A DNA stretch of 64,000 nt from Nocardia cyriacigeorgica (GCF_005863245.1 NZ_VBUT01000005.1:124001-188000), one strand, 5' to 3'; shown: positions 28,452 to 37,287, numbered from the stretch's first letter. Made by a program: numbers and translations. Notes: generated by a model from the letters alone, not told the origin.

Positions 28452-31400
28452 ATGGACGCTTTCGCCTCATTCACCCACCTCGGCCTGTACCTGATCGACG
28501 AGGACACCGGCGGACCGATCGTCCGCCACCCTGTCTTCGCCGAGGTTGTCGTTCGTCACGATCCGGGCTGTCGGTCCGCGGAGCAACCCGACGGCAGCGA
28601 CGACACCGGGCCCGACGGCGGCGACGACACCGCGGCCGACTGCTCCGACGCGGTGCGCTGGTCGGCACCGCTCGGTGTGCTGTGGACCGACCACGTCGGC
28701 TATATCTCCTACGACCTGACCCGGGTGCCCGCGCCGATGTGCGCGCGGCTCGACGCCGAGGTCGCGGTGCGCCGGTTCGGGGAGCTCGCGCGCCGGGCGG
28801 CAGCGCAACGCGAGGACGGCGACGGCGGCGGGGAGACCGTCACGATCCGCGCACTTCCCTATGGCGCGACGAGGTGGATCGATGTGCTCTCGCAGGCCCG
28901 GTTCACCGAGGGGGCGGTGGTCGGCCGGCTGGTGGTGCGCCGCCCGGACGTGCACCCGCCGCATTACGAGGCAGGCATGGCGTCGATGCAGAACCCCAGT
29001 CTCACCGACTGGCATCTCTCGCCGTCGTCGTTCGCCACCAATCCGACCCAGCTGGTCGGCGAGGACGGCTGCGAAAACCTTTATCCCGCAACGCTGTCGC
29101 TGCACGAGTTCGTCACCCGGCAGGTGGTTCGGCTCAGCGACGATCCGCCTGGCATCACGATCCCGGCACCGTATCGGCCGGCTTTCATCGATGAGTACAA
29201 GGTCACCTGGAGCGCGCTCGGGCATTCGCTCGGCGAGGTGCTCTACAGCCTGCCTCTCGCCCCGGGGGAATCGGTGAAGCTCGCGGTGCTCGACTGGTCC
29301 TGGGACAGCCTGGTGAGGCGTGACGAGAGCACGAAGCTGACCGAGGAGATCCTGCACCGGACCCACCGCGACCGCACCATCACCGAGACCGTCCAGGCCG
29401 GATTGCGCGAACTCCAGCACGGCTCCACCTTCATGGGCGGGGTCGCGTCCTCGGCGGGCGGCAGCGGCAGCGGCAACGTCGGGCTGGTCGGGCTCGGCGC
29501 CGCGGTGGGCAACGCCTGGAGTATGGGCGGTTCGACCGCCACCAGCGACGGCAGCCGCGACCTCACCGCACAGAACGTGCAATTGCTCAGCGACAGCTTC
29601 AGTCAGGCCAGTTCGGCTGCGCGCGAGCTGAATTCCACCGTCGTCATCCAGGCCAGGCAGGAGGAGAAGGAAGCCATTCAGACGCGAACCTTCACCAACT
29701 ACAACCACGCTCATACCCTGACCATCCTGTACTACGAGGTGCTGCGGCACTATCGGGTGACGGTGCAGTTCGTCCGCCGCCGGCCCGCGGTGCTGGTGCA
29801 GTATCCGGTTCCCCTCACCGCTTTCGACGGTAACGAATTACTGCGCAGGCGGGCGGTATTGGAGCCGATCCTGCTGGATCCGTCGCTTGCCCCCGGATTC
29901 GCGGCGCTGGCGAAACAGGACCAGGTGGCGAAGAACCAGGCGTTGCACGGTGTACCCGCCGGCGCGCTGGACAAGCCGATCCCGCAGTTCTGGGAGGGCG
30001 ACCTGCGTTTCGCGCTGTTCGAGTTCGGCATCAAGACCGCCGAAGGCCTCCGTGACAAGACCGATGAGCTGGTGATGATCAACCTCATCCTGGTCGACGG
30101 GAACTCCACGGTCTCGCGGCCACTGCTCGTGCAGTGGGTCAAGGGCGCGGAGACCGAGAACGCCGATGTCGGTGAGCGCTTCAACGACACCGCGATGGGC
30201 TGGTTCATCGCGAAGCCGAAGGCGCCTCTCGGGCCGATTCCCTGGCGCGATCTGGTCGGCTTCGAGTTCGTGCTGCACGACGACGACGAATGGCGGATGG
30301 ATCGGCTGGCGGTTCGCGGGTTCCATTCCGGTGGCTGGGTCGCCCTGTTGGACGACACCGATGTCGACTACTACTTTCCGCTCAACGGCGCGTCCAATAC
30401 GGTGACGTTCCTCCGCAAGCCCGGGCCCCGGCCGGCGGATCTGCCGCCGACGTGGTCGCCGGCCAAATCGCTCACGCCCGAGGAGTATCAGGCGACGCAG
30501 CGGCTCATCGACCATGTCAGCAGTAACACCGCCTACTACAACCGGGCGATCATGCTGGCCACCCGCACCGCCGATATCAGCGTCGCCTTCGAAACCCTGC
30601 CATGGGCCGACGGCAAGGTGCTGGCCGATATGGCGACACCCACCCCGCTCGAGGTGTTCGGCAACCACGTGGCCTATCCGCTCACCGGAGTCGGTACGAC
30701 GGTGAGCGATCCGCCGCCGGAGTCGCAGAGCGAGCGGCTGATCACGATGCCCACCCGCGGGGTGTTCGCCGAGGGCAAGCTGGGCCATTGCAATGTGGCC
30801 GAGGAAATCGACAACACGCGCTTCTGGAAGTGGGAGGAACATCCCATCCCGATCCAGGCACCGGAGATCGCGCCAACGGTCCCGACCACGCCGAATCCCA
30901 CCCCGACCGATCCGACTCCGACCGCCTTCCCGCAGTCGCTGGTCAACGTCGTCTCACCCAGCCCGGCGCCGGATCCGGTCGGCCTCGCCGCGGCCTTGCA
31001 GGTGCTCGGTACCCCGGGGATCTTCCGCGATATGTCCGGCCGCGCCGAAGTGGCCGATCTGCTGAAGAAGCTGTCGGACAACACCATCTCGATTGCCGAG
31101 GCGGCCAACCGGGCTCGTGAGATCCAGGCCAAGTACGGCAGCGGCTCCGGCGCCGAGCCGGGACCGGCGATCCCGGCCACGGGTCTGGGTTCGGCGCGCA
31201 CCACTCCGAGTGATCGGCCCTCCACCACGACGCAGGATCTGCACGATCTCCAGCATGTGCTCGGCAATGCTCAGGCCAAGAACCTGATTTCGCCCGACGA
31301 CGCGAAGGCCACCTATACCAAGGCCATGCAGGGTGCCTACGATCCGGAATTCGTGCAGGTGGGTACGCGTCGGCCCGGTGGCACGACCGTCGCCGTCACG

Positions 31401-32492
31401 CCCGCCACCGATGAGCAGCTGGCGCAGGCCGCCGCGGTGGAGTTCTTCGACGCCACCGATGTCGACAACTATTTCCTCGACGTCACCGGCAAGACGTTCG
31501 CGGGCTGGTTCAGTTCGACGCTGGCCGGGCGCGGCAGTTGGGGACCGCTGTCGATGTCGATGGACACCGATACGCTGGCGCGCTTCGCCGCGACCTGGAA
31601 CGCCTTCCCGCCCGTTCTCGGGACCGACCGCGGTGCCGGACTGCCCGGCATCAGCCTGCCCGAATTCGCCACTCTGATGGCGAAGTTCCTGCACGAGACC
31701 GGCGGGCGGCTGGAGTTCCGCGGTGCGGAGTCGGTCGGCGGTTACGGCCACCCCGGACTCTCCTACGCGTTCGATTCCTTCGTGATCCACCGGCCCGGAG
31801 AGAATCCATTCACCAAGGGGTCCTACAACACACTCGGTGGCAACCACACGGCCTTCACCTGCTTCCACGATCCGATCTACCTCGCGGCGTTCGGAACTCT
31901 CGAACCGACGTCGCAGCCGGTGCGCGATCGCACCGAATGGAAGGGCACGACCTGGCCGGCCGGGGTGCCGACAGGGCTGGATGCCTCGACGGCTTTCCTC
32001 CAGGAGGCGGATTTCTACAAGTTCCGCGGGCGTGGAGCGATCCAGTCCACCGGCCGCGTGGCCTATCTGCCGATCGTGCAGTTCGTCCGGGCGTACACCG
32101 GCGACGATTCCCACATCACGACCGTCAAACAGCGCTGGCAGAATCTGGCGACCACCATGGCCGCCCAGGGCATCACCCTTGCCGCGGATTCCGATGTCGC
32201 CACCGCGTCCACCAATGCGGATTGGGACGAGCTGTTCAAGTCCGTGACCATCCAGGCGGTCGCGATCCGCGGGCACAACAACATCCCGGGTAAGCACTAT
32301 CTGCCGATGTCGAGCACCCCGGCCGTACTTCGTGGAACAGCACGCGGCTCGGCCTATTTCGTGGCGGTCGCGATCGCGGGCAACAATCCTTCCTACGGCA
32401 ACGACGTGCGCAATCGCATGCTCGAGTTCATCGGCACACTGTGGCGCACGCCGATGTCGCCATCAGCCGGGGGCGGGACGATCGAATTGTGA
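28452..32492 (+). CDS. Giant protein of unknown family with C-terminal GH19/endolysin-like domain
   Basis: This 1346-residue product has no signal peptide and no clear membrane helix. Residues 1-325 are of unknown fold with an acidic Asp/Gly insert at about 43-66. About 330-365 is a Gly/Ser-rich stretch, then a helical segment with TRTFTNYNHAHTLTILYYEV near 412-430. The middle to about 805 is beta-rich, including LDDTDVDYYFPLNG. A Pro/Thr linker spans about 806-830. The C-terminal part has FLHETGG (catalytic-type Glu1082), and FYKFRGRGAIQSTGR near 1186-1200, which parallels the HET and FRGRGxIQLTxxxNY motifs of family 19 chitinases and phage endolysins. A peptidoglycan or chitin-like substrate is inferred. 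Secretion must be non-Sec or absent. Confidence 0.75.
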   Translation: MDAFASFTHLGLYLIDEDTGGPIVRHPVFAEVVVRHDPGCRSAEQPDGSDDTGPDGGDDTAADCSDAVRWSAPLGVLWTDHVGYISYDLTRVPAPMCARLDAEVAVRRFGELARRAAAQREDGDGGGETVTIRALPYGATRWIDVLSQARFTEGAVVGRLVVRRPDVHPPHYEAGMASMQNPSLTDWHLSPSSFATNPTQLVGEDGCENLYPATLSLHEFVTRQVVRLSDDPPGITIPAPYRPAFIDEYKVTWSALGHSLGEVLYSLPLAPGESVKLAVLDWSWDSLVRRDESTKLTEEILHRTHRDRTITETVQAGLRELQHGSTFMGGVASSAGGSGSGNVGLVGLGAAVGNAWSMGGSTATSDGSRDLTAQNVQLLSDSFSQASSAARELNSTVVIQARQEEKEAIQTRTFTNYNHAHTLTILYYEVLRHYRVTVQFVRRRPAVLVQYPVPLTAFDGNELLRRRAVLEPILLDPSLAPGFAALAKQDQVAKNQALHGVPAGALDKPIPQFWEGDLRFALFEFGIKTAEGLRDKTDELVMINLILVDGNSTVSRPLLVQWVKGAETENADVGERFNDTAMGWFIAKPKAPLGPIPWRDLVGFEFVLHDDDEWRMDRLAVRGFHSGGWVALLDDTDVDYYFPLNGASNTVTFLRKPGPRPADLPPTWSPAKSLTPEEYQATQRLIDHVSSNTAYYNRAIMLATRTADISVAFETLPWADGKVLADMATPTPLEVFGNHVAYPLTGVGTTVSDPPPESQSERLITMPTRGVFAEGKLGHCNVAEEIDNTRFWKWEEHPIPIQAPEIAPTVPTTPNPTPTDPTPTAFPQSLVNVVSPSPAPDPVGLAAALQVLGTPGIFRDMSGRAEVADLLKKLSDNTISIAEAANRAREIQAKYGSGSGAEPGPAIPATGLGSARTTPSDRPSTTTQDLHDLQHVLGNAQAKNLISPDDAKATYTKAMQGAYDPEFVQVGTRRPGGTTVAVTPATDEQLAQAAAVEFFDATDVDNYFLDVTGKTFAGWFSSTLAGRGSWGPLSMSMDTDTLARFAATWNAFPPVLGTDRGAGLPGISLPEFATLMAKFLHETGGRLEFRGAESVGGYGHPGLSYAFDSFVIHRPGENPFTKGSYNTLGGNHTAFTCFHDPIYLAAFGTLEPTSQPVRDRTEWKGTTWPAGVPTGLDASTAFLQEADFYKFRGRGAIQSTGRVAYLPIVQFVRAYTGDDSHITTVKQRWQNLATTMAAQGITLAADSDVATASTNADWDELFKSVTIQAVAIRGHNNIPGKHYLPMSSTPAVLRGTARGSAYFVAVAIAGNNPSYGNDVRNRMLEFIGTLWRTPMSPSAGGGTIEL

Positions 32493-32520
32493 CCACGGCA
32501 CGGAACTGTGCATCGACAGG

Positions 32521-32560
32521 GGGAGCCCGGCGGCCAGTGGGCCGGTCTCAGAGGGCTCCC
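32521..32560. terminator. Nested hairpin between convergent genes
   Basis: GGGAGCCC (32521-32528) pairs with GGGCTCCC (32553-32560), and inside it CGGCC (32531-32535) pairs with GGCCG (32540-32544). It overlaps the last codons of the TetR gene and could stop transcription from both sides. Confidence 0.5.
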
Positions 32561-33165
32561 GCGCGGGCGGCGGCGAGGGCGGCGCGGGTGGCGGATTCGG
32601 TATCGGCCTCGGTGACCGGCTCGTGTGAGATGAACAGCCGGTAGTAGATCGGGGCGACGGCGAAGCGGATCACGGCGTGTGCGTCGACTGTCGCAGGCAG
32701 TTCCCCGCGCCCGATGGCGCGGTGGATCACCTGCGCGGACTGTGCGTGGCGCGCGGTGAAGAAGGCGTTCAATGCTGTAGCCGCCGCGGGGTTTTGCATG
32801 GCGGCGGTGATGAACGCGGTGGAGATCGGGCCGGCCTGCGGGTCGGCGAAGCCGGTACGCACCAGTTCGACGATGGCGTGCAGGTCGCCGTCGAGGCTGC
32901 CGGTATCCGGGATCGGCCACGGTTCGGTGGCGGCGAGGTCGAGCGCGTCGGCGATCAAGCCTTCCGGGTTGGTCCAGCGCCGGTAGACGGTGGTTTTGTG
33001 CACGCCCGAGCGTTTGGCGACGTTCTCGATGGTCAAGCCCGGATAGCCGTGCTCGGCGAGTTCGGCGATGGTGGCTTCACGCACGGCGTCGCGGACCCGT
33101 GCGCTCCGCCCGCCCGGCCGCTTCTTGACCTCCAAAGACAACTCCTGTTGCGTTAGATCGCCCAT
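32548..33165 (-). CDS. TetR/AcrR-family regulator
   Basis: The 205-residue protein has an N-terminal TetR helix-turn-helix (about 23-70: ATIAELAEHGYPGLTIENVA then RSGVHKTTVYRRWTNPEGLI) and a helical ligand-binding domain of the TetR C11-like type (AIVELVRTGFADP, YYRLFIS). It is divergent from the virginiamycin-B-lyase-like gene; the 40 bases between the start codons hold a perfect 15-base palindrome (33170-33184) five bases from its own ATG. It probably represses itself and the neighbour and is released by a small hydrophobic ligand. Confidence 0.9.
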   Translation of the reverse strand: MGDLTQQELSLEVKKRPGGRSARVRDAVREATIAELAEHGYPGLTIENVAKRSGVHKTTVYRRWTNPEGLIADALDLAATEPWPIPDTGSLDGDLHAIVELVRTGFADPQAGPISTAFITAAMQNPAAATALNAFFTARHAQSAQVIHRAIGRGELPATVDAHAVIRFAVAPIYYRLFISHEPVTEADTESATRAALAAARAGAL

Positions 33166-33169
33166 TAAC

Positions 33170-33184
33170 GTAGCTTAAAGCTAC
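33170..33184. promoter_or_regulatory. Palindromic operator between TetR and Vgb-like genes
   Basis: GTAGCTT-A-AAGCTAC is a perfect inverted repeat centred between the two divergent start codons (33165 and 33206), with outer AACG/CGTT flanks roughly symmetric. It is the expected place and size for the TetR binding site. Confidence 0.7.
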
Positions 33185-33205
33185 ACACGTTGCGATTGTA
33201 GTGGA

Positions 33206-34120
33206 ATGGCAGCTACGACCGCACGGCGTGACGAGGGAAGTCGAGAAGGGAACTCACGAGCTTTGACCGATACCATCCAGATGATCGACGTACCCGGCGC
33301 CCCGTACGGGGTGACGATCGCGGCCGACGGCGCGATCTGGTTCTCTATGGCGACCACCGGTGCCGTCGGCCGCTACCGCGGCGACGTGGTCGACACCTTC
33401 CCCCTCGAACCCGCCGACGGGCAGCCGACCGTCATCATCGAGGGCCCGGACGCGGCGATATGGTTCACCGAATTCCGCGGTAACCGGATCGGCCGGATCA
33501 CCGCCGACGGTGAACGGACGAGCATCCACGCCGACGCGCCATACGGTCTGTGCGTCGGCCCCGACGGGGCAATGTGGTTCACCGAACTCCAGTCCGGCCA
33601 TATCGCCCGGCTCGGCGCCGATGGCGCGATCGCACGATTCCCGGTGGCGGGCATGCCGTCGATGATCGTCGCGGGACCCGATGGGGCACTGTGGTTCACC
33701 CTCAATCAGGCCAATGCGATCGGCCGCAGCACCACCGCCGGCGAGATCACCGTTTACCCGCTTCCCACCGAGGCGGCCAACCCGGTCGGTATCACCGCCG
33801 GCCCCGACGGTGCGCTGTGGTTCGTGGAAATCGGCGCCGGTCAGGTCGGCCGCATCAGTACCGACGGCGCCATCGAGGAATTCGCGTTGCCCGATCGCGC
33901 CGCCCGCCCGCATGCCATCATCACCGGCCCGGATCAGGCGCTGTGGTTCACTGAATGGGGCGCCGGTCGACTCGGCCGGATCACGACGGACGCACAGATC
34001 ACCAGTGTTGATCTGCCCGGCGCCGAACCGCACGGTTTGGCCGCCGGTCCGGATGGAATCATCACGGTGGCAATGGAATCCGGTGGTCTGGCACGGATCC
34101 CGGTCGACCTGCCGAAGTGA
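33206..34120 (+). CDS. Virginiamycin B lyase-like beta-propeller protein
   Basis: The 304-residue protein (ATG 33206; TTG 33263 is an alternative) is built from about seven repeats of the form GPDGALWFTE...GRIxxDG, the blades of a Vgb/SMP-30-like propeller. Near the C-terminus, RPHAIITGPDQALWFTEWGAG and EPHGLAAGPDG supply His and Glu residues at positions comparable to the catalytic residues of streptogramin lyase Vgb, which opens the macrocyclic ring of type B streptogramins by elimination. Many related proteins are not lyases, so antibiotic cleavage is only a possibility. Divergent TetR control is likely. Confidence 0.8.
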   Translation: MAATTARRDEGSREGNSRALTDTIQMIDVPGAPYGVTIAADGAIWFSMATTGAVGRYRGDVVDTFPLEPADGQPTVIIEGPDAAIWFTEFRGNRIGRITADGERTSIHADAPYGLCVGPDGAMWFTELQSGHIARLGADGAIARFPVAGMPSMIVAGPDGALWFTLNQANAIGRSTTAGEITVYPLPTEAANPVGITAGPDGALWFVEIGAGQVGRISTDGAIEEFALPDRAARPHAIITGPDQALWFTEWGAGRLGRITTDAQITSVDLPGAEPHGLAAGPDGIITVAMESGGLARIPVDLPK

Positions 34121-34146
34121 CAGGCGGCCCCGGGGTGATCTCGCGG

Positions 34147-34167
34147 CCGCCGGCGAAGCGCCGGCGG
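34147..34167 (+). terminator. Hairpin after the Vgb-like gene
   Basis: CCGCCGGCG (34147-34155) and CGCCGGCGG (34159-34167) form a perfect nine-base stem with a three-base loop, 26 bases beyond the stop. No T tract. The 34121-34393 gap otherwise shows no gene and separates convergent genes. Confidence 0.45.
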
Positions 34168-34393
34168 TGTGCGGCAGTGCCGGCCGAAACGGTGCCACAG
34201 CACGCGGCGCATCGGCGGCCGGGAGCATCGCGAGAACACCGCTGAGCTCGAATGCGGGCAGCATCGCCACGCCGCCTCGGTCGCCGCGAGCCGGCCCGGC
34301 AGCACCACCTGGATGCTCGCCGGGCGCGGCGGCTTCCGATGCCGTTCGGCACCGTCTCGGTATCGGACCCGAGGCATGCGCCATGGCGGATCG

Positions 34394-36139
34394 CTACGTC
34401 GTGGTCAGCGCCTGAACCATTGCCGTACCGAAACTGATGTCGTTGGAGGTCGGCACACGGGTGTACGTGCCGCCGGTGCGTTCGGTGACCGAACGCAACG
34501 TATCGGTGCCCTCCCCGCCGATGACGATCACATCCACCCGCACCGGCGTCGCCGGGTCGCCCGCGGCGGTCAGATCGGCGAGCAGTTGCGCGCCGGTGAG
34601 CGCGGAATCGTCCTCGGGGCCATCGGTGATGAGCAGCACCGAATTCGTGCGGCCCGTGGTGTATTCGGAGACCGCGGCACGGTAGGCGGCCAGCAGCGCG
34701 GGATAGCACTGATCGGCCCGAAGGTCGGAGGGCCGGATGGCGTCGAGCGATTCGGTGACGTCGGTGCGGTGTTCGGCGGCCAGTGGTGCGGTCGCCGCCT
34801 GCACCCGGTAGGGCGCATTTCCGTCCAGGTTCTTGCCGAAAGTCCAGACCCCGAGGCCGAAATCGGGCGGCATGACGTTCATGGTCGACCGCAGTGCCCC
34901 AAGGGTATTGGTGAGCCGGGTGGTGGAGCCATCGGTGCCGGCCATAGAGGCGGACACGTCGATCAGCACGGTCGCCGAGACCCCGAGCACCGGATCGGCC
35001 AGGGTGGCGCCGATCTTGTCGAGCGCGGCGCGCGGCGGCACCGGCGCGGTGACGGCGGGGGCGGCGCCGAAGCCGGCCGCGGCGAATACGGCCGCCTGCT
35101 GTGGTGCGCGCAGGTAGTCGGCGAAGACGCCCGCGACCATGTTCTGGGTGGTGTCGACCCAGTGGCCGGTCATCATGGCGGCCGGATAGTCGGCGACGGG
35201 CGCGGCGCCTGCGGGAACGAATGCGGTGAGCCCGCCGTGCGCGTTGATTTGCTGCTCGGTAGCGGCCACCGCGTGCAGGGTGGCGGCTGCCGGCGGAGCG
35301 GAGGTGAGCGTTCCGAGCGCGCTGCGGGTGTCGGCGGCCTCCGGTGCGCTGGTGGCCAGGGCGGACACGGCCGCGACCACCTGACCGGATCGCGCGGCCT
35401 CCTCCGTGAGCGGTTCGGTGCCCGACACCCCGGACGCGACGGCGGTCGCGGCGGCCAGCGTGGCGTCACCGGCAGGCATCGCCATCGCCAGCCCGCCCCA
35501 CGGCAATTGCAACTCATCGAGCGAACTACGTTGCAGGCGAGGCAGATCCGCCCATGTGGTGCCCGCGCGCTGCATCGCCGCGCCGAGTTCACCGGGAACG
35601 GCCAGGGCGATCGGGCTGACCGCCACCGACGCGGGCGTCCCCTGGATCAGCCCTGGCACCCGGACCGATTCGATCTGGCGCATCGACTCCGGGATCCACA
35701 GCGCGGGCTGCGGGCCGAGCGCGGGATCCCACGGGGTGTTCCCGGCGAACGCCGCGACCACCGCCGAGGCGGGCTGACCCTGCACCGCCACCGTCACGCA
35801 GTGATCGCCGACGATCGGCTGGGTGGCGTTGTAGCGATCGGCGATCGTGCGCACCGGCGCCTCGATCGACGGATCGACGGTGACGTGCAGGACGGTGTCG
35901 CCCTCCACGCATTCCGCGGCCGCCGCGCTGCTGTCACTGCTGGAACGGTCTCGTAATTGGAACCAGCCGAACACCGCGCCGACGAGTAAGAGCACAGCCA
36001 CCACGGCGATAACCGGACCTTTGCTGATGCCCCGGGACCTGGAATGGCTGCGATGTGTACCCACGAGGCACGAGTGTATGCGTGTGTGTGCCGCCACACC
36101 CGGGCTGTGGCCCACCGCCGGAGGACGGCGGCGGGCCAC
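34394..36139 (-). CDS. Membrane-anchored substrate-binding-like plus von Willebrand A domain protein
   Basis: The protein is 581 residues from ATG 36139, or 556 from GTG 36064, which would begin just before the basic segment and may be the true start. One membrane helix (VIAVVAVLLLVGAVFGWF) is followed by an extracytoplasmic region resembling a periplasmic solute-binding fold (about 80-375, starting LHVTVDPSIEAPVRTIADRY). A C-terminal VWA domain has the metal site DVSASMAG and TDG at the second loop. This ABC-binding-like/VWA pairing is found in actinobacterial surface proteins; it suggests metal-dependent adhesion or protein assembly at the envelope. The ligand is unknown. Confidence 0.82.
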   Translation of the reverse strand: MARRRPPAVGHSPGVAAHTRIHSCLVGTHRSHSRSRGISKGPVIAVVAVLLLVGAVFGWFQLRDRSSSDSSAAAAECVEGDTVLHVTVDPSIEAPVRTIADRYNATQPIVGDHCVTVAVQGQPASAVVAAFAGNTPWDPALGPQPALWIPESMRQIESVRVPGLIQGTPASVAVSPIALAVPGELGAAMQRAGTTWADLPRLQRSSLDELQLPWGGLAMAMPAGDATLAAATAVASGVSGTEPLTEEAARSGQVVAAVSALATSAPEAADTRSALGTLTSAPPAAATLHAVAATEQQINAHGGLTAFVPAGAAPVADYPAAMMTGHWVDTTQNMVAGVFADYLRAPQQAAVFAAAGFGAAPAVTAPVPPRAALDKIGATLADPVLGVSATVLIDVSASMAGTDGSTTRLTNTLGALRSTMNVMPPDFGLGVWTFGKNLDGNAPYRVQAATAPLAAEHRTDVTESLDAIRPSDLRADQCYPALLAAYRAAVSEYTTGRTNSVLLITDGPEDDSALTGAQLLADLTAAGDPATPVRVDVIVIGGEGTDTLRSVTERTGGTYTRVPTSNDISFGTAMVQALTTT

Positions 36140-36143
36140 CGGA

Positions 36144-36392
36144 TCATTCGCGGATCACCCGTCCGCGATCGAATTCGAGTCCACCCCACACACCGGACTG
36201 CCCGGTGCGCTCGGCGAAATCGCCGCAGGCCGCGCGGATCGGGCAGCCCCCGCAGACTTCGCGGGCGTAGGCGAAATCCTGCGACGGGTACGGGAACCAC
36301 GCCTCATGGTTGGGGTCGCCGCGGCAGGCGGCGCGATGCCACTCCCGGCTGTCCGACAGCGGGAGCAGGTCGGTCAAGGTGGTGACGGTCAT
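36144..36392 (-). CDS. WhiB-family iron-sulfur transcription factor
   Basis: ATG 36392 follows AAGGAGAGG. The 82-residue protein carries the four cluster cysteines Cys23, Cys47, Cys50 and Cys56 (C-x23-C-x2-C-x5-C) and the glycine turn GVWGG that contacts the sigma factor. The C-terminal basic tail is very short (EFDRGRVIRE), so DNA contact may be limited compared with WhiB1 or WhiB7. The cluster probably responds to redox change or nitric oxide. The HNH gene lies 28 bases upstream on the same strand, so they may be co-transcribed. The specific WhiB class is not assigned. Confidence 0.93.
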   Translation of the reverse strand: MTVTTLTDLLPLSDSREWHRAACRGDPNHEAWFPYPSQDFAYAREVCGGCPIRAACGDFAERTGQSGVWGGLEFDRGRVIRE

Positions 36393-36420
36393 GGCGATCC
36401 TCTCCTTTCTGCGGATCCGG

Positions 36421-36981
36421 TCAGGTGGTGGCGGCGAGCTGCTTCCAGATGTGGCGCTGGCGCTTGGCCAGCGGATCGGGGGCCTTCGGCTCCCACAGCA
36501 GCCGCATCCCCGCCTCCTCGGGGGTGCGGTCGGCTTTGCTGGTGTTGCATGGCGCGCAGCAGGCGATGAGGTTGGCCCAGGTGTTGGGCCCGCCCCGGCT
36601 GCGCGGACGGATGTGGTCGACGGTGCGCGCCCACCCCGCGCAGTACCCGCAGCGGTGCTTGTCGCGGCGCAGCACACCGGCCAGGGTGGCCCGGCTCTCG
36701 TCACGCACCTGGGTCACGTGCTCGAGGTAGACGTAGCGCAGCAACCGAATCGTCTCCGGGAGAACGACTTCCAGATGCTTGGAGCGAATCGGGAAACGCG
36801 GCTCCCGGTCGGCGATCGACTCGGCGGCACCGCTGAGCAACAGCACCACCGCGCGGTCGGCGGCGATCTCATCGATCGCCTCGTAGCTGGCGTTGAGCAC
36901 CAGCACCGGGGTGTGTATCCAGTTGTCGGCAGACGGGGCCACCACGGTGGTGGCATGGCGTATCGGCATGGGAATCACCAT
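36421..36981 (-). CDS. HNH endonuclease family protein
   Basis: The 186-residue protein has an N-terminal strand-rich region (PVLVLNASYEAIDEIAADRA) and a C-terminal HNH domain. CGYCAGWARTVDHIRPRSRGG contains the first zinc CxxC and the catalytic DH, NTWANLIACCAPCNTSKAD the Asn and second CxxC. This combination is the common actinobacterial HNH protein of unknown biological role, not part of a recognisable restriction system or intein here. It is followed by the whiB gene. A possible short ORF with a strong ribosome site lies upstream. Confidence 0.88.
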   Translation of the reverse strand: MVIPMPIRHATTVVAPSADNWIHTPVLVLNASYEAIDEIAADRAVVLLLSGAAESIADREPRFPIRSKHLEVVLPETIRLLRYVYLEHVTQVRDESRATLAGVLRRDKHRCGYCAGWARTVDHIRPRSRGGPNTWANLIACCAPCNTSKADRTPEEAGMRLLWEPKAPDPLAKRQRHIWKQLAATT

Positions 36982-37038
36982 GTTTCGGCAGAGCGAGAAG
37001 GACAGTCGATCAGAGGAATGGGGGAGCGGGGCTGGAGG

Positions 37039-37164
37039 TCAGCGGCCGTCCTGGAGGCGGCCGGACTCGAGTTCCGCGCTCGCGATGCCGGTCATCGGCC
37101 GCGGCTGGATGAATACGACCGGAGCCCACAGTCGCACTGGTTTCTGTGTCGAGTACAAAGCCAC
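37039..37164 (-). CDS. Possible 41-residue protein (small ORF)
   Basis: GTG 37164 is preceded by an unusually strong purine tract, AGGAGAGGAGGAG (37165-37177). The frame encodes VALYSTQKPVRLWAPVVFIQ followed by a Pro/Arg and Glu-containing tail, then TGA at 37039-37041. Codons in the second half have high G/C third positions. It would sit 57 bases before the HNH gene in the same direction. It could be a real small protein or a leader peptide. I recognise no family. Confidence 0.4.
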   Translation of the reverse strand: MALYSTQKPVRLWAPVVFIQPRPMTGIASAELESGRLQDGR

Positions 37165-37287
37165 CTCCTCCTCTCCTGAGTTCTCACGATCACCGCCGGA
37201 TGCGGTAGATCATCGTCGAGATCATGGTGGCACACCGGATGTGGTGTTGTCGGGCCATTTTTCGGTGGCCGCGCGCTGCCGATGGCC

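Noticed and set aside
28452..32492. Prophage or contractile injection cluster around the lysin-like gene
   Set aside because: The endolysin-like end suggested phage, but gcvP and a TetR gene are the neighbours and no capsid, tail, integrase or holin gene is present.
34169..35956. 595-codon plus-strand ORF opposite the VWA gene
   Set aside because: Composition is Arg/Gly/His-rich without motif, while the opposite strand encodes clear VWA and membrane segments.
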